Part shown: one piece after another, positions 59,801 to 64,000 of the stretch
How the letters are laid out: each line of letters starts with the position of its first letter
How positions within the stretch are numbered: the stretch's first letter is position 1
Assembly: GCA_002633005.1 (NCBI GenBank)
Contig: NMRA01000180.1
Location: 36,518-100,517, forward strand
Direction of reading: 5' to 3'
Origin: Phoronis australis
Taxonomy: Eukaryota; Phoronida; Phoronidae
DNA length: 64,000 bases
Notes under the pieces: generated by a model
Told to the model about the DNA's origin: nothing
The model's database searches: none
The model's input: only the letters and a program-made list of their open reading frames with translations
Program-made: the position numbers and the translations under genes

Positions 59801-60996
59801 TGATTCCGACATTTTCATAAGGTTCCCTGACTGGATTTCATCTGGTTTAGATGGGCAACACTCCCAAGACGTCATCCGGTTACGTGAATGGCATGTTTTT
59901 TTTGCAGTCGACGGTCAATGGAGTAAATGGTCAGGCTGGTCAAAATGTAGCCAGTCATGTGGAAAGGGTGAGCAGAAAAGACTGCGTAGCTGTGACGATC
60001 CTTCTAACTCTTCCGGTGGATCGGGTTGCAAAGGAGACAATAACGAAATGCGGGAATGTACAGTTGAAAAGTTTTGCGAGAAGAAAGCGTCTGACGGCAA
60101 CCCTGTCATATCACAGGCTACCCCGCGGGATAGGACGGCCAAAATAATTGCACTATCATCAACTGCTGGCGTGATGTTCGTGGCTATAGTTGTCATTCCA
60201 CCTTGCATTTTTTTCACAAGGTGAGTGTAACGCTGCCGAGAGATACATGCACAGTGAAACCTTTGCCACAGGAGTGAACTTCCTGATCGCTCTCAAACAA
60301 AATCACACTCGCAATAATACGCCACACAGAACCTTCGCTACGAGCAAAAACCTTAACCATGCTCAAATTGCCTTTAACCAAGCGTCAGTTCAAGCGCAAA
60401 AACCTCGTGGTACATGTACTTTTAAAGGTGTGTCTGCGGCGTAGTTTTAGTTCAACTTCCGTTGTTAGTGAAGATGGTGTATTTTTCCTAAAAAGGCCTT
60501 CGGCCTACATGTACATTACAAATATACAATAAACAGAGAGTACGGGATATCTAAACCACCTGTGTTCTTTATGTTGGACACATGTAGGTAAGACTTTTTT
60601 CGTGGAGAATGGCAAGGTTCCGTTGCTGTGACGTCTGCTTCCGCAGTACTTGTTTTCGGTACGTGATAAGGATTCCACTACCATCTCTGAGACTTTATAG
60701 TGCAACAACGTTATTTAAATTTCCCTCCAGTGTCTATTTTAATCATCACGATTGGTGGTTGAATATTTACATGTATGTCATGCTTTAGTTCTGGTTGACA
60801 TGAGTGCATGCTATATTTCAGGAGAAATTCATGGAAACAAAAGATCGGTTTATGCTGCACGAGAAGCCAGCTTGACTTTTCGTCTCACAATACCTCCTTC
60901 GATTCGACATTTGCCAATACCGGTGCACACAGGGAAGACAATGCAGGGCTCGGTGAAACAGGCGACATTCTAAATCTCCCCGTTATAAACGTTTAG
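37767..60996 (+). CDS. PLAT domain + ~30 thrombospondin type-1 repeats + transmembrane receptor-like protein
   Basis: The spliced model has exons 37767-37821, 45569-45725, 48839-48926, 49617-49713, 50404-50574, 53122-53292, 53521-55743, 55957-56127, 56670-58892, (59053-59223), 59908-60220 and 60822-60996. All phases agree and the total is 2,004 residues (1,947 if the bracketed exon is skipped). The order is: signal peptide (1-22), PLAT domain (about 22-132), TSRs of 57 residues from 133 on, transmembrane helix (about 1922-1945) and a 58-residue cytoplasmic tail. TSRs show W-x-x-W-x-x-W (C-mannosylation type), CS-x-x-CG (O-fucosylation type), six Cys and often two N-glycosylation sequons (NCS, NNT). 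PLAT domains bind lipids or protein partners and TSRs mediate adhesion, so a cell-surface adhesion or recognition role is inferred. I know of no standard family with this exact architecture. Confidence 0.85.
38401..43211. other. Intron 1, left part: no exon recognised, microsatellites
   Basis: Contains a C run with a single N (about 40749-40770), a long TTATCAT/ATCATCATC-type microsatellite at about 41565-41705 and a (CAT)n run at about 41852-41894. The microsatellites produce long spurious frames on both strands, including a 225-codon plus frame. No PLAT or TSR-like segment was found here. Confidence 0.4.
43212..43985 (+). mobile_element. tRNA-headed foldback-type repeat, copy 1
   Basis: Copy 1 of a repeat also present at 50613-51333 plus 52352-52470. 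It begins with one arm of a palindrome (ATTATTACATG...TCGTTATCCCC), continues with TGTACCACATACT-AACGAGAAAC-like sequence, CGACTCGCCTCGG, AAAATATCGTCTGCTAAA and CCCGACGACACGAT-CCCGCATTC, and ends with a tRNA-like module. This copy keeps only one palindrome arm. Confidence 0.65.
43857..43930 (+). repeat. tRNA-like module (SINE head) with A and B boxes
   Basis: Contains TGGTGTAGTGG, a perfect match to the pol III A box, and GGGTTCAAACC about 45 bases later, a near-perfect B box. The stems expected of an intact tRNA do not close well, so I read it as a tRNA-derived SINE head rather than a tRNA gene. The same module occurs at about 52382-52455. Confidence 0.6.
43990..44640 (+). repeat. Duplicated 5' gene block, copy B (inside intron 1)
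   Basis: Degenerate direct repeat of 37740-38400. The block sits directly after the tRNA-headed repeat, 6.25 kb downstream of copy A. Confidence 0.65.
44022..44093 (+). pseudogene. Dead copy of PLAT-TSR exon 1 (signal peptide)
   Basis: The ATG context GATCCAAGCATGAAG is the same as at 37767. The frame reads MKRVGHLALIFLI and then TGA at 44061. The donor TTACGTAAGT of the parent is changed to CTTAAGCTGC. So both the frame and the splice site are lost. Confidence 0.6.
44679..44774 (+). repeat. (TG/CA)n microsatellite region
   Basis: GTGTGTGTGTG at about 44683-44697 and a CACACA run at about 44750-44774 surround a short spacer. They create a His/Thr-rich spurious frame. Confidence 0.8.
44775..45568. 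other. Rest of intron 1: no exon recognised
   Basis: A plus frame at 44983-45222 has no domain-like features. The 3' end of the intron has a good pyrimidine tract (TGTCCTCCTGCTTTGCAG) before 45569. Confidence 0.4.
45569..45725 (+). CDS. PLAT-TSR gene exon 2: first third of the PLAT domain
   Basis: Phase 1 in, phase 2 out, acceptor CTGCTTTGCAG, donor GGACG|GTACTG. It encodes AEAYYRIHVKTSDDSGPG, then VDIMLYGHL and HEDFKRG. This is the typical PLAT/LH2 start: a beta strand Y-x-I-x-V-K-T-S/G-D, an acidic G-A/P-G turn, V-x-I-x-L-Y-G, and the F-x-R-G motif. Confidence 0.85.
46430..48560 (-). repeat. Diverged minisatellite-like array, unit about 150-200 bp
   Basis: At least eight degenerate units share GATTTGACTATTGCAGCACC, TCCTAGTGGCCATTT, a GGGTGATATCTAAAG-like word, GGATTTCAATGAAAGTTGAC and ACAGAGGTATGTGATG, then a C-CCG-CACCATTTGATTTTCGG word. 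Unit lengths vary. The array gives a spurious 204-codon minus frame (47276-46662). The strand given is arbitrary. A SINE interrupts it at about 47880-48090. Confidence 0.65.
47880..48090 (-). mobile_element. tRNA-derived SINE inserted in the array
   Basis: On the minus strand a head with TGGCCCAGTGTGATGG (A-box-like) and GTGGGTTCGAGCCAC (perfect B box) is followed by an unrelated ~110-bp body ending near GTACCAAACCGCC. The array unit resumes on both sides. The family differs from the 43857/52382 module. Confidence 0.6.
48839..48926 (+). CDS. PLAT-TSR gene exon 3: middle of the PLAT domain
   Basis: The acceptor TTCTTCTTCTTAG and the donor GCA|GTAAGT are both strong. The split codon CG|C gives Arg and restores F-K-R-G-R-T-D-A-F. 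It continues LIPEDCGILFKIALRQTG and then ADWKLQA, matching the PLAT pattern D-x-F-x-x-x-x-x-D-x-G-x-x-x-K-I-x-I/L-x-x-x-G-x-x-x-x-W. It is too short for an ordinary ORF scan. Confidence 0.85.
49617..49713 (+). CDS. PLAT-TSR gene exon 4: end of the PLAT domain
   Basis: Phase 0 in (ATATGACAG|GTG), phase 1 out (ACCG|GTAGGT). It encodes VKITDYDRSNTQYQFHCDC followed by SINELNPYEIKRT. The strand W-K-L-Q-A-V-K-I-T and Y-x-F-x-C-x-C/R-W/S form the usual PLAT C-terminal strands. The final G joins TG-AAC of the next exon to give V-N-G-G-W, so PLAT runs straight into the first TSR. Confidence 0.85.
50404..50574 (+). CDS. PLAT-TSR gene exon 5: TSR 1
   Basis: 171 bases, phase 1-1, exactly 57 codons. The sequence starts VNGGWTSFGPYTRCSTTCG, so the first two W-x-x-W spacings are altered (W-T-S-F-G-P-Y). 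This makes it the most divergent functional repeat. It has the six TSR Cys and ends CFTKNCP before CCAG|GTATAT. Confidence 0.85.
50613..50780. repeat. ~168-bp near-perfect palindrome
   Basis: AAATATAGATTATTACATG on the left pairs with ATGTAATAATCTATTT on the right. Inside, TCGTTATCCCC pairs with GGGGATAACGA, CTAGAGCCC with GGGCTCTAG, GTGGATTTT-GAGAATTATC with GATAATTCTTCAAATCCAC. The loop centres near 50697. It forms the start of the tRNA-headed repeat, copy 2. Confidence 0.85.
51334..52351. mobile_element. 1.0-kb insertion with repeated GTCCGAATTTCCC motif
   Basis: GTCCGAATTTCCC or close variants occur at about 51722, inverted at 51759 (forming a ~55-bp hairpin), and near 52100, 52120, 52136 and 52333. 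No coding sequence is recognised. The ends are defined only by comparison with the uninterrupted copy at 43.8 kb. Confidence 0.5.
53122..53292 (+). CDS. PLAT-TSR gene exon 6: TSR 2
   Basis: 171 bases, phase 1-1, 57 codons: VDGGWSGWSGWYSCTVHCGG, then TQTRVRSCTNPRP, ending VRDCNTHNCSG. Acceptor ATTATTCAG, donor GTGG|GTAAAT. All six Cys and the three Trp are present. Confidence 0.85.
53521..55743 (+). CDS. PLAT-TSR gene exon 7: 13 tandem TSRs in one exon
   Basis: The exon is 2,223 bases, exactly 13 x 171, so 13 TSRs of 57 codons with no intron and no indel. The acceptor is ATTATTTTAG and the donor is CCAG|GTTTGT, phase 1-1. Repeats start V/I-D/N-G-x-W and end C-x(3)-x-C-P/S/A. Eleven of the thirteen carry CG-x-G after the second Cys pair with small variations; repeats 5 to 11 carry the double sequon N-C-S/T-G-N. 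Repeat 10 has Cys in place of the second Gly (VDGCW), giving a seventh, unpaired Cys. The frame from 53469 upstream of the acceptor is intronic. Confidence 0.9.
55957..56127 (+). CDS. PLAT-TSR gene exon 8: single TSR
   Basis: 171 bases, phase 1-1: VNGGWNTWNRWGACSATCGG, then VQVRNRTCNKPEPQY, ending LGCNFHDCPG. The donor CCAG|GTAAAA is intact. Its duplicate is at 59053. Confidence 0.85.
56281..56465 (+). pseudogene. Decayed TSR exon, copy 1
   Basis: In split frames the sequence gives GGNTWGSWGDCTLSCGGGQQ and then, after a frameshift, PSHYEEDCKG. There is no AG acceptor directly before it (ACATGTATTTGACG), a base is missing in the first codons and the later half is out of frame. A GTAAAT donor-like site remains near 56477. 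Confidence 0.7.
56670..58892 (+). CDS. PLAT-TSR gene exon 9: second 13-TSR exon, recent duplicate of exon 7
   Basis: 2,223 bases with the acceptor ATCATTTCAG and the donor CCAG|GTTTGT. The frame is open from 56670, well upstream of the first ATG-like codon. Each of the 13 repeats is nearly identical to the same-numbered repeat of exon 7, with a handful of changes per repeat (most in repeats 1 and 2). Examples: VDGCW is in repeat 11 here but in repeat 10 of exon 7; repeat 8 has CIIPAP for CINPAP. Both frames stayed open and all lengths stayed exact, which argues for function after the duplication. Confidence 0.9.
59053..59223 (+). CDS. PLAT-TSR gene exon 10 (probably skipped): single TSR with broken donor
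   Basis: Duplicate of exon 8: VNGGWNSWNEWVACSATCGD, ending FRCNFQICP. The reading frame and acceptor (TTTTTAG) are intact. After CCAG, however, the sequence is TTAGAC where exon 8 has GTAAAA, so no GT exists at the phase-1 position. A GT one base earlier would shift the frame. Skipping this phase 1-1 exon keeps the protein in frame, so I expect it to be omitted from the mRNA. Confidence 0.6.
59349..59524 (+). pseudogene. Decayed TSR exon, copy 2
   Basis: Splice sites look usable (TAATTCAG before, CCAG|GTATGA after). The conserved first Trp codon is TGA (NGS* for NGSW), and a one-base deletion after the third Cys shifts the frame. Further on HDGDDCKGPKACYRDC is readable. The length is 176, not 171. 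Counterpart of 56281-56465. Confidence 0.7.
59525..59907. other. Intron before the transmembrane exon
   Basis: No additional TSR seen. The intron ends with a strong acceptor, TGTTTTTTTTGCAG. Confidence 0.5.
59908..60220 (+). CDS. PLAT-TSR gene exon 11: last TSR and transmembrane helix
   Basis: Phase 1 in. The last TSR reads VDGQWSKWSGWSKCSQSCGK, with a shortened non-Pro linker (DDPSNSSGGSGC) and the end CTVEKFC. A ~20-residue juxtamembrane stretch follows, then the hydrophobic IIALSSTAGVMFVAIVVIPP and CIFF. An apparent stop (TGA at 60222-60224) lies within a perfect donor, ACAAG|GTGAGT, so translation of the spliced mRNA should continue in phase 2 into the exon at 60822. Confidence 0.85.
60822..60996 (+). 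CDS. PLAT-TSR gene last exon: cytoplasmic tail
   Basis: The acceptor GCTATATTTCAG is at the right phase: AG|G gives Arg. The frame continues RNSWKQKIGLCCTRSQL, then DFSSHNTSFDSTFANTGA and ends in LNLPVINV with TAG at 60994. A cluster of basic residues directly after the membrane helix fits the positive-inside rule. The tail is Ser/Thr-rich and ends in a hydrophobic -x-V, which could be tested as a PDZ ligand (V-I-N-V: position -2 is Ile, a class II-like type). No ITAM- or ITIM-like Tyr motif is present. Confidence 0.7.
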
Positions 60997-62449
60997 CCGC
61001 CATTTGTAAAGGCCGACGTGGCAGTGCTAGTCAACCAGCCACAGTTTCATTTCCAATGCCAACGACGATCTGTGACGAACTTGCAAAAGACGGGACTATA
61101 AATTATCATAAACCTGCGGTACCTACGTGTACATGAAGCCTACATGGGGACATCTTTGTATAAAAAGATAAGGTAGACATATCTGACATTTATCATACCT
61201 TTTTCCATACATGTATATGGTACAATCGTTTCATTCATTTTGACTCGTTCGTTCACTTCATCTTACGTAGTAATGTTTTAACATTACTATTGCTTGTCAT
61301 CTATTTGAGAGAGATTGTTCAAACAAAGACTTGGCCCCAAACATCGGATTTAGTTCTTTAGGCAACTCGTACACTAACACTATTGGCGCTATTGGAGAAG
61401 AATGCGTGCAGCTCTCACCCTTCAGTCACCAGCAAATTTCTCGGCACATCGAAGATTTCACCGTGCCGTCACACATCGAACTGAGATTATAGCTATCCAT
61501 AGGCTTGGCCAGATGTGTACTAGTTTCAAAATCAGAAATGGACGACGGAGTAAGGCAAAGACCTAAGTGACTTTTAAAATATATTGGCCACCATAGAATT
61601 TCCAAAATCAGTCCATTATAAGAGAAGTTATAGTGGTTAGTTATGCGCATTAATTAACTTTTGTGAAACGATGGGTTAGTCACAATCTGGCTTAGGCGCC
61701 CCTCTATCGTTAGTCGACAAAAATGCCAGCGTAGACGAGTTGCCACATTGTAAGCGTCGTACATGTTGCTATTTGGCACTTACATTACCGTACGTGGCTA
61801 TTTCGGTTGAAAAGGTTTTTGTAAACATATATTATGATGATATGCAACGAAAAACTCTGGGCGTCGGAAAGTTTTGCACGGATTAAAAAGGAGATTTGTG
61901 CTGAACAAAAACAACCCAAAACGCAAGAGGTTATTCGTAGAAAGAATAGCGTCCTATAATTACACTATTAAAGATTCCACGCATCGTTGAATTCGGAAAT
62001 CTGAAACTCAAATAAATGAAAATGGCCGAGGTATGAGCAATCAATGAACATATTTGAACAGCGGTGTGTATGTAATTAGCAGCATCAACACGTCGTATTG
62101 AAGAACAGTAAGAAAGGCTTTCAACTCAAAACAATGGCTTCCAAAGATGCCGCTGTTAAGGCTTTTCCTTTGAAGGATCCAATTGGCAACCAGGATTCTC
62201 CAAAATAATCTGTTGATTTTCATATACAGTGTACTTAACAAGAGGATGAAACGAGTCTTTTAAATTTGACGTTCACTTTTGCACCAGTTAGAACAATCGA
62301 CATTAGCACGAGCTATTGTTAACTGACATTTTTGTTATGCGCACACGTGTTAGCTTGCCAATCGGAAAACCAAGAACGTCTATGTACGCAATACTTGATA
62401 AATTAAGAGCAATTGTGTCCTGCTTTCAGGGACATCGATTTTTATACAG
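60997..62449. other. 3' UTR or flank of the PLAT-TSR gene
   Basis: No further exon or RNA gene recognised. Confidence 0.4.
62011..62016 (+). terminator. Candidate poly(A) signal of the PLAT-TSR gene
   Basis: The first clear AATAAA after the stop lies about 1 kb downstream. An ATTAAA occurs at about 61964. No experimental support; the 3' UTR could end earlier at a variant signal. Confidence 0.25.
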
Positions 62450-62910
62450 CTGAATCGTTAGATTTAATTGTGATGAATGTATGTTAATTTATGATGCTTA
62501 TGAGTAAAAAGGTACTTGTATAAATGTTTGATGTTTAGGAAACATGTGGCACCACGCTCATGCATTCATACAATGGCGATAAGCATGCTATACATATGTA
62601 ATGCTCAATGATGCTCGTTTAGCAATACGGTCACAATTAATCAGCAAAAAATGTCCCCTGTGTTATGTGGATGAATTCCCTTCTGGGTAATACAGTGTCA
62701 TCCTTTTTATGCGCACATATCTTTATACGTGAGCGCATATTGCCGCCATCTCTTTTTTGAGCATCCGAAATAAACCGCTTGCAGGATGTTAATGAGATTT
62801 GGCAGATTTTCGGACCGATCCGACTATTTCCGTGAGCCCTTATGGAAATTTTAGTTTTTTCGGTTGCTTCTTCGATGCATTTTCTTGAACTCTTGCAAAT
62901 AGACAGATTT
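62450..62910. repeat. Right copy of the direct repeat shared with the window start
   Basis: Partner of 40-575 in the same orientation, about 62.4 kb apart. Shared words are given in that entry. Confidence 0.6.
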
Positions 62911-64000
62911 GACTACTGGTGTCCGTTTAAGCCATTTATTTCTTCAAACACTTCATTGCAAATTAAAACTATTAATAGTGGAAGTATATAAACCACGCTC
63001 ATACACCACTTACTTGGTGCAGGTGCCCCCCCCCCNCCCCCAACTAGTTATTGAGTATATGCAACTACATGTACGAATAGATAGGAAAACTAACCACATT
63101 GGTCTCCGCCATTACTGTATTATGGACAGTAGCGGCACTATGCGGGCGCAGGCGATGAGGAAGTACGAAACACGTAGCACATCAATACAATACCTCCACT
63201 ACTGCACCGTAAATAGTATGCTTCTAGGGGTCATTATTTCCATGTATGTACATGTAATTAGATTAATTAAATCAGTTTTTGGCCACAATAAGATTAAAAA
63301 CCGGATGATCGCCGCACAAGTAAAAAAGTTCATGTTCAATTCAACGTTTCGTCTTCATTAGACATAATCAGAATCACATTTACAACAATTTAGGACAAGT
63401 GCCAACAAACAGCTTAGGTAGCATCCATAGAGTGAAGTGAGAGATACATATAATATATTCAGTAGCTGGTTATCACCATAGTTGCAGGGTCACTGAGCAC
63501 TGCATGTTATTCAGAGAATCAGTGGCATGCTGGTTTATTTGTGCGGTGATCGTCCGGTTTTTAATTAGATTAACGACGGACAACAGAAGGCAAGAGGTTG
63601 GCAGTTAATTAAATTTAACTTGTTAAATGCATTTATCGTCATTATGTTGACACTTGTCTCTTTATTTTGATACTAGTCCTTATCGTTTATTTTGCATTAC
63701 TCATCTCTATTTATAGCCTCAATGGCCTACTTTTGTATTCATATGTTTCTCTACGCGACTCCTGATTGGTCGCCAATATTTCCTTTGTTCAGTTCAGTGT
63801 GGTCTCTCATTCAGCCACTTACCTCGTCGTCTACAAGACCCCCCCCCCCCCCCCCCCCCCCGNTCGGTTCCACTTTCTCTTTGCTCATATACATTTCCTG
63901 TTAGGTTTTTTCAAGTTTTGTGTTCATGTTCATGTTCTGTACTTTTCCTTTAAGCCTTTCAGACAGTTCTTTGTTTTGTTCCCTCTTCCAGGGCTATTCA
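62911..64000. other. Non-coding window end with C homopolymers
   Basis: C runs with a single N at about 63027-63041 and 63840-63863 create Pro-rich spurious frames. Nothing else recognised. Confidence 0.5.

Noticed and set aside
60205..60224. End of the PLAT-TSR protein at the TGA after the transmembrane helix
   Set aside because: The TGA overlaps a perfect GTGAGT donor, and a phase-matched downstream exon with a cytoplasmic-tail-like sequence exists.

Overview
This window is animal nuclear DNA, most likely from a marine invertebrate. The evidence is short exons with GT-AG introns, secreted multidomain proteins built from phase-1 modules, tRNA-headed SINE-like sequences, many palindromic non-autonomous DNA transposons, and frequent TACATGTA-type palindromes. 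I cannot name the species; a cnidarian or an invertebrate deuterostome would fit, and a mollusc is possible. Single Ns inside C homopolymers and one 518-base N run show a draft assembly. Almost all open frames in the window are shadows. The two real genes had to be assembled from exons.

Left part (1-10 kb). On the minus strand, positions 7160 to 3368, six exons with compatible phases encode a complete secreted protein of about 229-233 residues. It has a signal peptide, a bacterial-type SH3b domain and an M15-type zinc D-Ala-D-Ala carboxypeptidase domain with the exact S-x-H-x-x-G-x-A-x-D signature. A TATA box lies upstream of it. The promoter, exon 1 and intron 1 are tandemly duplicated at 8.6-9.7 kb; that copy has lost its TATA box and has a shifted start. 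A 772-bp MITE sits between the two copies.

Middle part (10-37 kb). This is mostly mobile-element territory. It holds two THAP-like fragments, a 407-bp inverted-repeat element at 16964, a 300-bp tandem duplication near 19 kb, a 3.1-kb giant palindrome at 25272-28417 nested between a pair of inverted blocks (24488 and 29226), an inverted-repeat element rich in CCGACC motifs that contains the assembly gap, and a 407-bp MITE at 33923.

Right part (37.7-61 kb). A single plus-strand gene encodes a predicted type I membrane protein of about 2,000 residues. It has a signal peptide (37767), one PLAT domain split over three exons (45569, 48839, 49617), about 30 thrombospondin type-1 repeats (TSRs) of exactly 57 residues each, a transmembrane helix and a short cytoplasmic tail on a separate last exon (60822). 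Two exons each carry 13 uninterrupted TSRs (13 x 57 codons). The second is a recent duplicate of the first in a 3.15-kb unit that also copied a single-TSR exon and a decaying TSR exon. The introns hold a dead copy of the first exon, tRNA-headed foldback elements and a minisatellite-like array.

The first ~570 bases resemble 62.45-62.9 kb, so this locus may be one unit of a larger tandem duplication.
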